A stretch of DNA of 51,790 nt from Marinomonas pontica (GTDB lineage: Bacteria; Pseudomonadota; Gammaproteobacteria; Pseudomonadales; Marinomonadaceae). The position numbers and the translations under genes are program-made. The first letter of the stretch is position 1; each line of letters starts with the position of its first letter. The stretch is from the NCBI RefSeq assembly GCF_026191375.1, contig NZ_JAODTL010000037.1:1-51790 (forward strand). Reading direction: 5' to 3'. This document shows positions 1 to 9,716 of this stretch, piece by piece. The notes beneath the pieces were generated by a model. That model did not search any database. It saw only the letters and a list, made by a program, of their open reading frames with translations, and was not told the origin of the DNA.

Positions 1-195
1 AACACCACTTTCGCCACGCGTGAGGAACTATATGAAGCTCACGCTGGGACACACATGCCATTGTTAGCATGCCTACCGTCTCTTCACTTGAGTCCGATGA
101 TAAGTAAATGGCGTATTTGCTTCTATCGAGTGGGAATAGAGTTATTAGGCAATAAAAAAGGCCGCGTAAACGACCTTTTGTTATTAACTCGTTAA
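1..195 (+). other. Open frame at left edge, possible gene end
   Basis: Frame 1 is open from the first base to a TAA at 193-195 (64 codons). It would be the C-terminal end of a gene entering from the left, or chance. The peptide contains the stretch THMPLLACLPSLHLSPM, which I do not recognise. The fbp terminator lies inside its last codons, which argues mildly against a real gene. A minus-strand frame starting near 88 is also open to the edge. Neither can be settled from this window. Confidence 0.2.
154..180 (-). terminator. Intrinsic terminator of fbp
   Basis: Read on the minus strand, a 9-bp stem (AAAAGGTCG / CGGCCTTTT, one G-U pair) with a 6-nt loop is followed by a run of six T. It lies about 55 nt beyond the fbp stop codon, in the right orientation for it. 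Confidence 0.7.
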
Positions 196-233
196 GTTAT
201 GCACTCAAAATAAAATGCACATCCTTTTGTGTG

Positions 234-1193
234 TTAATAAGTTAAACACTTATCCACTTCGTTTGCTGCACCTAAAATAACCGCTACACGTTGATGAATG
301 GCTTCTGGTTGAATATCTAGGATACGTTGAGTATGTGTATGCGCTTTGCCGCCAGCTTGCTCAAGAAGCATGGCCATTGGGTTGGCTTCGTACATTAAGC
401 GTAATTTGCCAGCTTTAGACGGGTCCTTGCTGTCCCAAGGGTAGATGAAAATACCACCACGACAAAGAATACGGTGAACATCGCCGACCATAGCGGCTAC
501 CCATCGCATGTTGAAGTTTTTGTCACGAGATCCATCTCGACCTTGTACAAGATCATTTACATAGTTTTGGATATTTTCTGACCAGAACCTTTGATTGGAC
601 ATATTGATGGCAAACTCTTGTGTTTCTTTGGCTACTTTAACGTTTTCAGTCGTTAATGTGAAAACATGGTTCGTTGTGTCATAAGTGAACATGTTAACGC
701 CATTGCCTGTTGTTAGAACCAGCATGGTTGATGGGCCATACAGCACGTAGCCTGCTGCTACTTGCTCTTTGCCAGGAATTAGGAAGTCCTCTTCGACGGC
801 AGGCTTGTCGCCAGTCTGACGATAGATGGAAAAGATAGTACCGACCATCGCGTTGATGTCGATGTTAGAGGAGCCATCTAGTGGATCAAAAGCGATGAAG
901 TATTCACCCTGTGTGTTGGCTGGAACAATGTAGTCTTCTTCCTCGGATGCAATGGCTCTTACTGCAGGGCAAGCAAGCAAGGCGTCTTTTAACATGTCAT
1001 TTGAAATAACGTCTAATTTTTTTTGTTCTTCACCTTGAACATTTTCATTGCCAGCCATGCCTAAAATACCAGCAAGAGAGCCTTGTTTCAGCGCATCAGA
1101 AATGTCGATACAAGTATTGGTCGTGACCGTTAATACTGTTTGTAGAGATTGAGGTGTCGCGCTGGATGCTAAAACATCGGTTAGGTTTGGCAT
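234..1193 (-). CDS. fbp: Fructose-1,6-bisphosphatase class I
   Basis: A cytoplasmic Mg2+-dependent enzyme that hydrolyses fructose 1,6-bisphosphate to fructose 6-phosphate, the committed step of gluconeogenesis. The 319-residue protein is close to the usual class I length (about 330). It carries the acidic metal site EEED (about 84-87), the core motif [10 protein letters not shown] (103-112) and, near the C-terminus, the family signature [13 protein letters not shown]. The start is the ATG at 1193. It is transcribed divergently from the ZntB-type gene and is followed by its own terminator, so it is probably monocistronic. Nothing looks abnormal. Confidence 0.97.
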   Translation of the reverse strand: MPNLTDVLASSATPQSLQTVLTVTTNTCIDISDALKQGSLAGILGMAGNENVQGEEQKKLDVISNDMLKDALLACPAVRAIASEEEDYIVPANTQGEYFIAFDPLDGSSNIDINAMVGTIFSIYRQTGDKPAVEEDFLIPGKEQVAAGYVLYGPSTMLVLTTGNGVNMFTYDTTNHVFTLTTENVKVAKETQEFAINMSNQRFWSENIQNYVNDLVQGRDGSRDKNFNMRWVAAMVGDVHRILCRGGIFIYPWDSKDPSKAGKLRLMYEANPMAMLLEQAGGKAHTHTQRILDIQPEAIHQRVAVILGAANEVDKCLTY

Positions 1194-1339
1194 GGTTTGA
1201 CTGGTCCTTGTTATTTGAGGTTGTTGAAATTATGCCATTCTCGTTATTAAGTGTCAGCCAAGCGGGTGAGATGAGAGCAAAATAAATAGGGAAATCGACT
1301 GTTTTCGGATAATCTACGCAAAAAATGAGAGGAAAGGAT

Positions 1340-2308
1340 ATGTCGTCATTTGTTATACATAACTTAGAGCTTGATGGTTTAGGTGGTGCAACTCAACTCA
1401 CCTCAGCCGAGCTTCCGACCACTTTGCCGAGCCAGGGCTGTCGGTGGGTGCATTTAGATTGCAGTGAAGAAGAAGGTCGAGTGTGGCTATCTAGTTTGAA
1501 TGATATACCAGAAACGGCCGTTGAAGCGTTGTTTGCCGAAGAAACTCGTCCACGCACGGTGAAAATGGGCAAAGGTTTATTATTAACCTTACGTGGAGTG
1601 AACTTAAACCCTGAGTCGAATCCGTCCGATATGGTCTCACTGCGCCTTTGGGTGACGCCTCATTTCATTGTATCAAGCCGACGTCGAAAACTATTGTCCG
1701 TTCAAGATGTCGTAAAAGATCTATCCAATAATGAGGGGCCAGTTAATACCGCTGATATTGTAGCGACCTTGACGGAAACGCTAACAGGCCGAATGGCAAA
1801 AGTCATTACTGGCTTAGAAGATGAGTTGGCGGATTTAGAAGAAAGCATTGGAGAAGGAATTGAAGCTGGGCAGCGAGACTCATTGGTGCAGCGTCGATTG
1901 GAAACCATTCGACTGAGACGATTTTTGGTGCCTCAGAAAGAAGCCATCAATAAATTGGCGCAGGAATCTATTGCGTGGATGACACCAGAGCAAACAGCAC
2001 AGGTGCAAGAAGCTGCCAACGATATCACTCGCTATGTGGAAGGGCTGGAATCCTTGCGTGAACGTTGTTTGCTGATGCAAGAAGAGTTTGCCAACTTACA
2101 GTCAGAAAAGATGAACGCACGAATGTATGTCTTGTCCATCCTATCTGGTATTTTTATGCCGCTAGGTTTTTTAACGGGTTTGTTTGGTATCAACATTGGT
2201 GGAATGCCCGGTACGGAAAGCAGCATGGCCTTCTGGCTGTTTTGCGTAGTTTTGGTGGTCTTAGGCGGTGGTCAGTTCGTGTTAATGCGAAAAAGTCGCT
2301 GGTTTTAA
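1340..2308 (+). CDS. zntB: ZntB-type zinc/divalent cation transporter
   Basis: A CorA-superfamily inner-membrane channel. The long N-terminal cytoplasmic part is followed by two C-terminal membrane segments (about residues 264-284 and 297-316 of 322). The segment FLTGLFGINIGGMPG carries GIN where CorA has GMN, and the following GGMPG closely matches the ZntB loop, so I favour ZntB (zinc export or proton-coupled uptake) over CorA. The C-terminus RKSRWF also fits ZntB. An in-frame ATG exists at 1325, but AGGAAAGG sits just before the ATG at 1340, so I use that start. A true CorA is present at 44009. Substrate is inferred from family only. Confidence 0.85.
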   Translation: MSSFVIHNLELDGLGGATQLTSAELPTTLPSQGCRWVHLDCSEEEGRVWLSSLNDIPETAVEALFAEETRPRTVKMGKGLLLTLRGVNLNPESNPSDMVSLRLWVTPHFIVSSRRRKLLSVQDVVKDLSNNEGPVNTADIVATLTETLTGRMAKVITGLEDELADLEESIGEGIEAGQRDSLVQRRLETIRLRRFLVPQKEAINKLAQESIAWMTPEQTAQVQEAANDITRYVEGLESLRERCLLMQEEFANLQSEKMNARMYVLSILSGIFMPLGFLTGLFGINIGGMPGTESSMAFWLFCVVLVVLGGGQFVLMRKSRWF

Positions 2309-2333
2309 GGACATATTTTAAATGATTTAGCTT

Positions 2334-2367
2334 GATTCAACTCCTCGCTGTGTCGAGGAGTTGAATC
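2334..2367. terminator. Perfect 14-bp hairpin between convergent genes
   Basis: GATTCAACTCCTCG (2334-2347) is repeated inverted at 2354-2367 around the loop CTGTGT. It lies between the stops of zntB (2308) and rpiA (2375) and probably acts as a shared terminator, although no T-run follows it on either strand. Confidence 0.6.
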
Positions 2368-2374
2368 GGCTGTA

Positions 2375-3046
2375 CTATTTCTTTAGCGTCTTGATACCGT
2401 CTTTGGTTGCAAGCAAAAGCACATCCGCGGAACGTTTGGCGAACAAGCCATTTGTTACCACACCAACAATACCGTCGATGCTTTTCTCTAAGGCGACTGG
2501 GTCTAGAATTTCTAGATTGTAGACATCCAAAATATGGTTGCCATTGTCGGTAACAACGCCTTCACGATAAACCGGATCACCGCCTAATTTTACCAGTTCA
2601 CGTGCTACATGGCCGCGTGCCATTGGAATAATTTCTACAGGAAGCGGGAAGTCACCAAGCACATTAACAAGCTTCGATTCATCGGCAATACAGACAAATT
2701 CATCACTGCAAGCCGCGACGATTTTCTCACGAGTTAACGCCGCACCGCCGCCTTTGATCAAATGAAGGTTGTCATTCGATTCATCAGCACCATCGACATA
2801 CACACGTATGCTGTCAACGCTGTTCAGGTCAAAGACAGGAATGCCATGTTTTTTTAGACGCTCCGCAGAAGCTTCTGAGCTGGCAACTGTGCCGTCAAAT
2901 AGCCCTTTGTGCTTAGCCAATTCGTCAATGAAGAGGTTGGCCGTTGAACCTGTGCCAACGCCGACAATGGTATCGGTTTCTAGCATAGGAAGAATGTAGG
3001 CAACCGCCGCTTCTGCAACCGCTTGTTTTAATTCATCTTGAGTCAT
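2375..3046 (-). CDS. rpiA: Ribose-5-phosphate isomerase A
   Basis: Interconverts ribose 5-phosphate and ribulose 5-phosphate in the non-oxidative pentose phosphate pathway. Visible motifs are the phosphate loop [11 protein letters not shown], the catalytic region DGADESN and the following [12 protein letters not shown], with the usual acidic and lysine residues present. An ATG at 3058 is possible, but its AGAAG lies directly against it. The ATG at 3046 gives [10 protein letters not shown], matching the E. coli RpiA N-terminus, and a length of 223 aa, close to E. coli (219). It is divergent from ilvA, an order also known in Pseudomonas. Confidence 0.96.
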   Translation of the reverse strand: MTQDELKQAVAEAAVAYILPMLETDTIVGVGTGSTANLFIDELAKHKGLFDGTVASSEASAERLKKHGIPVFDLNSVDSIRVYVDGADESNDNLHLIKGGGAALTREKIVAACSDEFVCIADESKLVNVLGDFPLPVEIIPMARGHVARELVKLGGDPVYREGVVTDNGNHILDVYNLEILDPVALEKSIDGIVGVVTNGLFAKRSADVLLLATKDGIKTLKK

Positions 3047-3313
3047 GGTGATGTTCATCTTCTATTGTAGTTTTTGCTAGGGGGAAATGGTGTTTGAGAT
3101 CACATTATAATCGCTTCATCTATTGATTGTTACCCTGACTTACTCCGCCATTTACGGATTTTATGCGATTTTGATGTGTATATAGAGGGCTTCGGTCTTT
3201 GCGCCTCGAGGGGTGAAAGAGTATATTTCCTACTCGGTTTTTTTTGACTAGCAGTCAGCGTAGGTGCCGTTAAGAATACCGCGTTGTCGATCTATATTCG
3301 TTTAGGAAATATT

Positions 3314-4819
3314 ATGCCCCATACCATGATCAAAAAGATTCTACAGGCACGCGTTTATGACGTCGCCGTAGAAACACCACTGTCTCGTGCCAATCAATTG
3401 TCGAATCGATTGGGCAACGAGATTATTTTGAAGCGAGAAGACTTACAGCCTGTTTTCTCCTTCAAAATTCGTGGGGCATACAACAAAATTTGTCAGTTAA
3501 CACCGGAAGAACGCGCCCGTGGCGTGATTGCCGCATCGGCAGGAAATCATGCACAAGGTTTGGCTTTGGCGGCGAAAAAGCTGGGTATTCAAGCCACGAT
3601 TGTGATGCCAGCAACCACACCGGAAGTGAAAGTCAGCGCGGTGCGAAATCATGGTGCGGAAGTGGTGTTGTTTGGTGATGCTTTTGATGAAGCGTCGGCA
3701 AAATCTCGTGAAATTATGGAAAAAACCGGCCAAGTTTATGTGCATCCTTTCGATGACTTAGACACAATCGCAGGTCAAGGAACCATCGGCATGGAAATCC
3801 TTCATCAACATGAAGGCAATATTGATGCGATTTTTATCCCTGTTGGTGGCGGTGGTTTAATTGCCGGTGTCGCAGCTTACATAAAATACCTGCGTCCAGA
3901 CATCAAGATTATCGGTGTTGAGCCACAAGATGCGGCGTGTTTGAAAATTGCCTTAGAAAAAGGCCAGCCTACTCGATTATCGACGGTGGGCATTTTTGCT
4001 GAAGGTGTTGCGGTGGCTGAAATTGGTCAAAATACCTTTGCGATTGCCAAAGACACCGTTGATGAAGTAATCACTGTAACCACAGACGAAATGTGTGCAG
4101 CGATTAAAGACATCTACGACGACACGCGTGCGATTACCGAACCTGCAGGTGCCTGCGCCTTGGCTGGCTTGAAAAAGTACATTGAGCGCGAAGACGCAAA
4201 AGGCCAAACGCTCATTGCCATCAACAGTGGCGCGAACGTCAACTTTGATCGCTTGCGCCATGTATCAGAACGCGCAGAATTAGGTGAAAAACGCGAAGCC
4301 ATTATTGCGGTGAAAATTCCTGAGCACCCTGGTAGTTTTAAAGACTTCTGCCAAGCCTTGGTTGGTCGTAATATTACAGAATTCAACTATCGTTATGGCG
4401 ATGACCAAGAGGCGGTAATCTTTGTTGGCGTTGCCTTAGGTGGCAGCCCCCATAGCCGTAAAGAGCTTTTAGACGATTTGAAAGACTATGAAATCGTGGA
4501 TTTGACTGATGATGAAACCGCTAAAGTACATGTTCGCCATATGATTGGTGGGCATTTGCGCAGCGATAAAGGCGAGTTGCTTTATAGTTTTGAATTCCCA
4601 GAACGTCCAGGCGCGTTGCTAAAATTCTTAAACACGCTTGGTGGCCAATGGAATATTTCCATGTTCCATTACCGCAATCATGGTGATGCTTATGGTCGCG
4701 TTTTGGTGGGCTTGCAAGCGGTCGGCGAAGAAACGGACGTGACACATTTCTTGGATGAGCTTGGTTATCCTTATCAAGACGAAAATAACAACGACGCTTG
4801 CAAGCTGTTCTTTCGCTAA
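3314..4819 (+). CDS. ilvA: Threonine ammonia-lyase, biosynthetic
   Basis: A PLP enzyme that deaminates threonine to 2-oxobutanoate, the first step of isoleucine synthesis. The 501-residue protein has the PLP lysine in FSFKIRGAYNK (about residue 51) and the phosphate-binding loop PVGGGGLIAG (about 176-185). Two ACT-like regulatory domains follow after residue about 325, as in long isoleucine-inhibited enzymes (E. coli 514 aa). The frame extends upstream to 3284, but AGGAAA precedes the ATG at 3314 and MPHTMIKKILQARVYDVA aligns with the family N-terminus. It is divergent from rpiA and appears single. Confidence 0.96.
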   Translation: MPHTMIKKILQARVYDVAVETPLSRANQLSNRLGNEIILKREDLQPVFSFKIRGAYNKICQLTPEERARGVIAASAGNHAQGLALAAKKLGIQATIVMPATTPEVKVSAVRNHGAEVVLFGDAFDEASAKSREIMEKTGQVYVHPFDDLDTIAGQGTIGMEILHQHEGNIDAIFIPVGGGGLIAGVAAYIKYLRPDIKIIGVEPQDAACLKIALEKGQPTRLSTVGIFAEGVAVAEIGQNTFAIAKDTVDEVITVTTDEMCAAIKDIYDDTRAITEPAGACALAGLKKYIEREDAKGQTLIAINSGANVNFDRLRHVSERAELGEKREAIIAVKIPEHPGSFKDFCQALVGRNITEFNYRYGDDQEAVIFVGVALGGSPHSRKELLDDLKDYEIVDLTDDETAKVHVRHMIGGHLRSDKGELLYSFEFPERPGALLKFLNTLGGQWNISMFHYRNHGDAYGRVLVGLQAVGEETDVTHFLDELGYPYQDENNNDACKLFFR

Positions 4820-4863
4820 AAGCGCGAAAATCGGTTATCATTAGTGCCATTATTTTTTGAATT

Positions 4864-4895
4864 CAGCCCTCTCATTGGTGACAGTGAGAGGGCTG
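4864..4895. terminator. 11-bp hairpin between ilvA and argS
   Basis: CAGCCCTCTCA (4864-4874) and TGAGAGGGCTG (4885-4895) form a perfect stem with a 10-nt loop, 45 nt after the ilvA stop. There is no T-run after it, so it may be a weak terminator or a transcript-stabilising structure. Confidence 0.45.
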
Positions 4896-4953
4896 TGTGA
4901 TTCTAATATGCCGCTATTTTTAGTGACATATTTACTGTTTAAAGGTCTCCCTT

Positions 4954-6687
4954 GTGAATATTCAAACTCTTTTAAATCAGCGCATTCAAGCCGCCATGGT
5001 TGCCGCTGGTGCGTCGGATACGGCCGCCGCGTTAGTTCGTCAATCGGCAAAAGTTCAATTTGGTGATTACCAAGCTAACGGCATCATGGGCGCGGCGAAA
5101 GCCTTAAAAATGAATCCTCGTGATTTTGCTCAAGCCACATTAGAGAAATTGGACTTGTCAGATGTCGCCGATAAAGTTGAAATCGCGGGCCCAGGTTTTA
5201 TCAATATTTTCTTGAAAAATGTTTGGCTCAGCAAAGAGTTAGCGACGTTACGCGGTAGTGAGCGTTTGGATGTTAGTGAAGTGTTAGAACCTGAAACGGT
5301 GGTCGTGGATTATTCAGCGCCAAACCTAGCCAAAGAAATGCACGTCGGCCATTTGCGCTCGACGGTAATTGGTGACGCGGTGGTTCGCACTCTGGAGTTT
5401 TTTGGCCATCATGTGGTTCGTCAAAATCACGTTGGTGACTGGGGAACACAATTCGGTATGTTGCTGGCGTACATGGAACGCTTACGTGCCGAAAACGCCA
5501 AAATTAGCATGGCGCTTTCTGATCTTGAAAGCTTCTATCGTGCCGCTAAAACCTGCTTTGACGATGATGAGGCTTTTGCTACTCGTGCTCGTGAGTTGGT
5601 GGTTGAGTTGCAGTCCGGTGACGAAGGGTGCTTGGCACTTTGGGACGAGTTTATCGAAATCTCTATGGCGCACTGTGAAGAAACCTACAAGATGCTAGGT
5701 GTGTCTTTAGAGCGTCAGCACGTCATGCCGGAAAGCGCGTATAACGATGACCTACAAAATGTGGTCAATGAATTAAAAGACCAAGGTTTGTTGCAAGAAT
5801 CCAATGGCGCACAGTGTGTGTTCATGGAAGAGTTTGCTAACAAAGAAGGCGAGATTACGCCAATCATCGTGCAGAAAACCGGCGGTGGTTTTTTGTATGC
5901 GACAACGGATTTAGCGGCGGTGCGTTTCCGTCAACATACCTTGAATGCCAATCGCGTGTTGTATTTTGTGGATGCACGTCAGTCTTTGCATTTCCAACAA
6001 ATTTTTACCTTGTCTCGTAAAGCCGGCTTTGTGAAACCAGAAACACAATTGGAGCACATGCCGTTTGGTACGGTAATGGGCAGCGATGGAAAACCATTCA
6101 AAACTCGTTCTGGCGGCGTAGCAAAATTGTCTTCTTTATTGGAAGAGGCACAAGAGCGTGCATACCAATTGGTGGCGTCGAAGAACCCAGAAATGAGCGA
6201 AGAAGAGCTGCGTAACATCGGCCGTGTGGTTGGTATTGCGTCGGTCAAATACGCTGACCTATCGAAAAACCGCACCAGTGATTACGTGTTCAACTGGGAC
6301 ACCATGCTGAGCTTTGAAGGCAACACGGCGCCTTATTTGTTGTACGCTTATTCTCGCGTAGCAAGTATCGTAAAACGTTCAGAGATGGACGTGGCGAGCT
6401 TGACGGGTGACATTGCACTTGAAGAACCACAAGAGCGTGCTCTAGCAGTGAAGTTGTGTCAGTTTGAAGAAGCGATTCAGCAGGTCGCTAATGACGGTAT
6501 GCCGCACTTCTTGTGTTCTTACCTGTACGATTTAGCAGGTACCTTTATGACTTTCTACGAAGCCTGTCCTATCCTGAACGCCGAAGATGACGTGAAACAT
6601 AGCCGTCTGCAATTGGCGTTGAATACGGCTTCAACGCTGAAGCTTGGCTTGTCTTTGTTAGGTATCGAAACGCTAGAGCGTATGTGA
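4954..6687 (+). CDS. argS: Arginyl-tRNA synthetase
   Basis: A class I aminoacyl-tRNA synthetase that charges tRNA-Arg. The 577-residue length equals that of E. coli ArgS. The start is a GTG giving MNIQTLL, matching the E. coli N-terminus MNIQALL. The HIGH-type motif is HVGH in [11 protein letters not shown], and the region [12 protein letters not shown] stands at the place of the canonical KMSKS loop, which many ArgS proteins lack. The C-terminal alpha-helical anticodon domain ends in LGIETLERM. In Pseudomonas argS sits between priA and the SPOR/hslVU genes, whereas here it is about 11 kb away from them and on the opposite strand. Confidence 0.97.
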   Translation: MNIQTLLNQRIQAAMVAAGASDTAAALVRQSAKVQFGDYQANGIMGAAKALKMNPRDFAQATLEKLDLSDVADKVEIAGPGFINIFLKNVWLSKELATLRGSERLDVSEVLEPETVVVDYSAPNLAKEMHVGHLRSTVIGDAVVRTLEFFGHHVVRQNHVGDWGTQFGMLLAYMERLRAENAKISMALSDLESFYRAAKTCFDDDEAFATRARELVVELQSGDEGCLALWDEFIEISMAHCEETYKMLGVSLERQHVMPESAYNDDLQNVVNELKDQGLLQESNGAQCVFMEEFANKEGEITPIIVQKTGGGFLYATTDLAAVRFRQHTLNANRVLYFVDARQSLHFQQIFTLSRKAGFVKPETQLEHMPFGTVMGSDGKPFKTRSGGVAKLSSLLEEAQERAYQLVASKNPEMSEEELRNIGRVVGIASVKYADLSKNRTSDYVFNWDTMLSFEGNTAPYLLYAYSRVASIVKRSEMDVASLTGDIALEEPQERALAVKLCQFEEAIQQVANDGMPHFLCSYLYDLAGTFMTFYEACPILNAEDDVKHSRLQLALNTASTLKLGLSLLGIETLERM

Positions 6688-6713
6688 TTTTTCTACGCTT
6701 TCATGTGTAAATT

Positions 6714-6753
6714 AAAAGGCGCTTTTCTAGTCGAAGAGCGCCTTTTGTGTTTT
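6714..6753 (+). terminator. Intrinsic terminator of argS
   Basis: AAAAGGCGCT (6714-6723) pairs with AGCGCCTTTT (6737-6746), followed by GTGTTTT. It lies 27 nt after the argS stop. Confidence 0.8.
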
Positions 6754-6812
6754 CAGCGTTAAGTGACATAATTCATGGCCAAATGAAACAAACAAAGAGG
6801 AACAAGCAGCAA

Positions 6813-7796
6813 ATGAAGATTTATATTGCTTATACGGGCGGCACGATTGGCATGGTGCCTTCCGAGCAAGGGCTAACACCTGATGCCGCGTTTGCTGACC
6901 ATCTTGCCCAACACTTAAATGCATCCGATGAACTTACCCATGACTTTGTGATAGCAAGTTACCCAAGCTTAATTGATTCTTCCAATGCCACGCCAAAAGA
7001 CTGGCAAACCATTGCCCGAGACATTGAAAGCAGGTGGCAGGACTTTGATGCGTTTATTGTCTTACATGGTACAGACACCATGGCGTACACCGCGGCGGCG
7101 TTGTCTTGTATGTTTGAGAACGGTGATAAGCCGATTATTGTCACTGGCTCACAAGTGCCTATGTATAAAGTTCGCACGGATGCCATGATCAATGTAATGG
7201 GCGCCATCTCTGCTTGTGAAGCGCTTAATTGTGTAAAGCATCACAATGGTGTGTTTTTATTTTTCGCTGGTCGACTCATCGAAGGCGACCGCGCACATAA
7301 GGCGCACACCAGTGACTGGCAAGCGTTCAGTTCTCCGAACTGCCCAGAGCGAGGGGTGCTAGGCATCGATTGGCGCTGGGCTGTGACCGACAGTACACAA
7401 AAATCGATGAACGTTCGTATCCCAGAGATGGAGGAGGGCGCTGTGACCATTTTGCCTGTGTTTCCCGGCGTTCAAGCTTCGCATTGGTTAGGCTTATTAA
7501 GTGAAAATGTAAAAGGGGCGGTGTTATTAAGTTATGGTGCTGGCAATGCGCCCGATAAGGATCCCGCTCTTTTAGCGCTTCTAAAAGCCGCAACAGACCG
7601 CGGTGTTGTTATTGTTAATGTGAGCCAGTGCGGTGCTGGAAGCGTAGCCGCTGGTGCTTATGCTGCGGGTTCTGCTTTGGTTAAAGCGGGCGTGATTTCA
7701 GGCAAAGACATGACTTACGAAGCCGCGTTTGTGAAGTTGAGCTTTTTGATAGGTTTAGGTTCTTCGAGCGAAGAAATTAAAAATTGCTTCTCATAA
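6813..7796 (+). CDS. ansA: Type I (cytoplasmic) L-asparaginase
   Basis: Hydrolyses L-asparagine to aspartate and ammonia. Both catalytic threonine motifs are present: AYTGGTIGM (residues 6-14, nucleophile Thr11) and LHGTDTMAYTAAAL (about 84-97). There is no signal peptide, and the 327-aa length fits the cytoplasmic AnsA type rather than periplasmic AnsB. The frame opens earlier (6747, 6783), but 6747 lies within the argS terminator and 6783 has no ribosome-binding site. The ATG at 6813 has AGAGGA 11 nt upstream and starts at the conserved core. The EamA permease follows after 23 nt, probably on the same transcript. Confidence 0.93.
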   Translation: MKIYIAYTGGTIGMVPSEQGLTPDAAFADHLAQHLNASDELTHDFVIASYPSLIDSSNATPKDWQTIARDIESRWQDFDAFIVLHGTDTMAYTAAALSCMFENGDKPIIVTGSQVPMYKVRTDAMINVMGAISACEALNCVKHHNGVFLFFAGRLIEGDRAHKAHTSDWQAFSSPNCPERGVLGIDWRWAVTDSTQKSMNVRIPEMEEGAVTILPVFPGVQASHWLGLLSENVKGAVLLSYGAGNAPDKDPALLALLKAATDRGVVIVNVSQCGAGSVAAGAYAAGSALVKAGVISGKDMTYEAAFVKLSFLIGLGSSSEEIKNCFS

Positions 7797-7819
7797 CGAG
7801 AAGTTAAAAGGGATTTTGT

Positions 7820-8686
7820 ATGGCATTTTTATATGTGCTCTTGGTGCTGATTTGGTCAACAGGCTTTATCACCGGCAAACTTATCGTCGGTTTGATCGAT
7901 CCTAATGTTTTTTTGAGTGTTCGTTTTGTTTTAGCAGGCTTGCTGTTTCTTGCCATTGCCTTGTGGCAGCGTCGACGCTTTCCTGCGTGGAATGAATTAC
8001 CAAAGCACATTATTGCCGGTATGTTGATGAATGGCTTTTACTTGGGCTTTGCCTATGTTGCCATAGCAAAAGGGTTGCCCGCTGGCGTTATGGCTTTAAT
8101 TGGCGCATTGCAACCAGCGTTAGTGACCTTGCTTGCCTTCTTGTTGATCAAAGAAAAAACGTCCTTGAAAGGTGTCATCGGCATGTTGGTTGGCATAGTT
8201 GGGTTAGTTTTGGTTATCAGTCCAGCGCTAGAGCTAGATATGAGTCATGGGGGCATTACGTTACTGACGTTTACCTTGGCTTGCGTTGCGATATTGGCTT
8301 TGTCTCTTGGTGTGACTTATCAAAAAATGTCGATATCATCGTCTGATATTTTCAGTTCCATGGCGATTCAAAACCTCGCCGCGAGTGTTGTCTCGATTGG
8401 CTTTATGTTGTTACTTGGTGAAACCTTATTTGCCGTGCAGTTGGAATCTTTCTTGCTCGTCATTTGGGGTGTGCTGGTTTTATCTGGCGGCGGTGTTTTT
8501 TTAATGGTGTGGTTATTAAGAAAAGTCCGAGCATCACAAGTTTCTACTATGTTGTTACTGGCTCCGCCGTTAGCTGCGGTAGAAAGTTACTTTCTGTTCA
8601 GCGAATCTATGACGATGATTCAAATTATTGGTTTTGTGATTACGATTGTTGGTGTGTATTTTAGTAGAACTGGGACTAGTCGATAA
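7820..8686 (+). CDS. EamA/DMT-family inner-membrane transporter
   Basis: A 288-residue hydrophobic protein with about ten predicted membrane segments arranged as two EamA halves. The first half ends near ALIGALQPALVTLLAFLLIKE, a typical EamA TM4 region, and the second half ends in FVITIVGVYFSR. DMT permeases usually export amino acids or other metabolites. The position 23 nt behind asparaginase suggests an amino-acid-related role, but that is inference only. AAAAGGGA precedes the ATG. Confidence 0.88.
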   Translation: MAFLYVLLVLIWSTGFITGKLIVGLIDPNVFLSVRFVLAGLLFLAIALWQRRRFPAWNELPKHIIAGMLMNGFYLGFAYVAIAKGLPAGVMALIGALQPALVTLLAFLLIKEKTSLKGVIGMLVGIVGLVLVISPALELDMSHGGITLLTFTLACVAILALSLGVTYQKMSISSSDIFSSMAIQNLAASVVSIGFMLLLGETLFAVQLESFLLVIWGVLVLSGGGVFLMVWLLRKVRASQVSTMLLLAPPLAAVESYFLFSESMTMIQIIGFVITIVGVYFSRTGTSR

Positions 8687-8825
8687 AACATTGGCTATTT
8701 AAATAAAAAGGCGTTTTACATAATCTAAATATAGTAACCACCCTCCCAAAATGGATGTGATATTTAAGGTCTCATTGCAGACACTACGTTGAGTTTTATT
8801 CTGGTTGTGAAATAAACAAAACTTG

Positions 8826-8883
8826 GACGTTTCGAAAAAAAACGTCAAAAAAGACTAGAAATGTCAGGATAGTGTCTTTTTTT
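8826..8883 (+). terminator. Tandem hairpins ahead of lipoprotein block
   Basis: Two hairpins lie back to back in the 268-nt gap after the EamA gene. GACGTTT/AAACGTC spans 8826-8846. AAAAAAGAC/GTCTTTTTT spans 8847-8883 and ends in a T-run. The second looks like an intrinsic terminator, but it lies about 160 nt after the EamA stop and only about 70 nt before the next start, so it could also be an attenuator for the block downstream. The rest of the gap is AT-rich and shows no gene. Confidence 0.5.
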
Positions 8884-8954
8884 GCTTGATCTATAAGGAA
8901 TTTGTGGTGTTTAATGCGATTTCTTTACAATGTAAATGGATTTAATTTAAACAC

Positions 8955-9716
8955 ATGGAATATGTGCCTACTGAAAAACCACGCTTTATTAAGCGTGTTC
9001 AAAGTGTCATTTTCACAATTGCTGCAATTATGCTTTCTATTGGCCAATGGTCGGATACTAAGCAAATGTCAATTGAAATGTACGAAGGCTTTATTGCCAA
9101 ATTCACCGATAAAATTGAATTAGAGCAGCTTTCTAAAGTGAAAGTGGGCGGTAATATCCACTTCATAGAGCAAACCTTTGGCATTGCCACTGTTATAAAA
9201 GAATCACAAACGAATAAAGAATTAGAATATCGCTATTACCCTAATTCAAAATATATTCTCACGGTTGCGACGCAGAATAATTATATTAAGGGTTATCAAA
9301 TCATCAGTTTAGATCGTTCTTTTTACCCTGTATTGCCATTTTCAGGGAAGGAACTTGGTCGTTTTGTTTATGCTGAATACTCACCTTATTTTGATGAAAT
9401 CCGTTCGGATGATGCCAACTTAACCTATTATTTAGAAAGCCACTCGTTAGGGCGTGCTGGTCTGTTTTTTAATCAGTTTGTCGCTTATGTTGGGTACGGT
9501 GCGGCATACAGTGAGTCGACAATGAGTGGAAATCAAATTGCGGAATTGAATGACAGTCTTCTCAAAAATGGGCAGGATCAATCGTCTGATGTTCTTAACT
9601 CACTGCGGGGCGCGATTAAACCGAATGTTTTCTCCGTAGGTGATATAGACGCATCCACTGCTGCAGACATGTTAGTGACTCGATATGAATACGCAGCGTA
9701 CTTCAAGGACGAGTGA
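8955..9716 (+). CDS. Membrane-anchored protein of unknown function
   Basis: A 253-residue protein with a hydrophobic segment at about residues 16-33 (SVIFTIAAIMLSIGQWSD) followed by a soluble, mostly beta-rich-looking body. From memory it resembles proteins labelled ETEC_3214 domain-containing, but I cannot confirm this, and no function is known to me for that family. The gene looks more AT-rich than the flanking metabolic genes, hinting at transfer. No good ribosome-binding site precedes the ATG at 8955, so the start is uncertain. Its stop overlaps the next start as TGATG, implying translational coupling to the lipoprotein gene. Confidence 0.6.
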   Translation: MEYVPTEKPRFIKRVQSVIFTIAAIMLSIGQWSDTKQMSIEMYEGFIAKFTDKIELEQLSKVKVGGNIHFIEQTFGIATVIKESQTNKELEYRYYPNSKYILTVATQNNYIKGYQIISLDRSFYPVLPFSGKELGRFVYAEYSPYFDEIRSDDANLTYYLESHSLGRAGLFFNQFVAYVGYGAAYSESTMSGNQIAELNDSLLKNGQDQSSDVLNSLRGAIKPNVFSVGDIDASTAADMLVTRYEYAAYFKDE

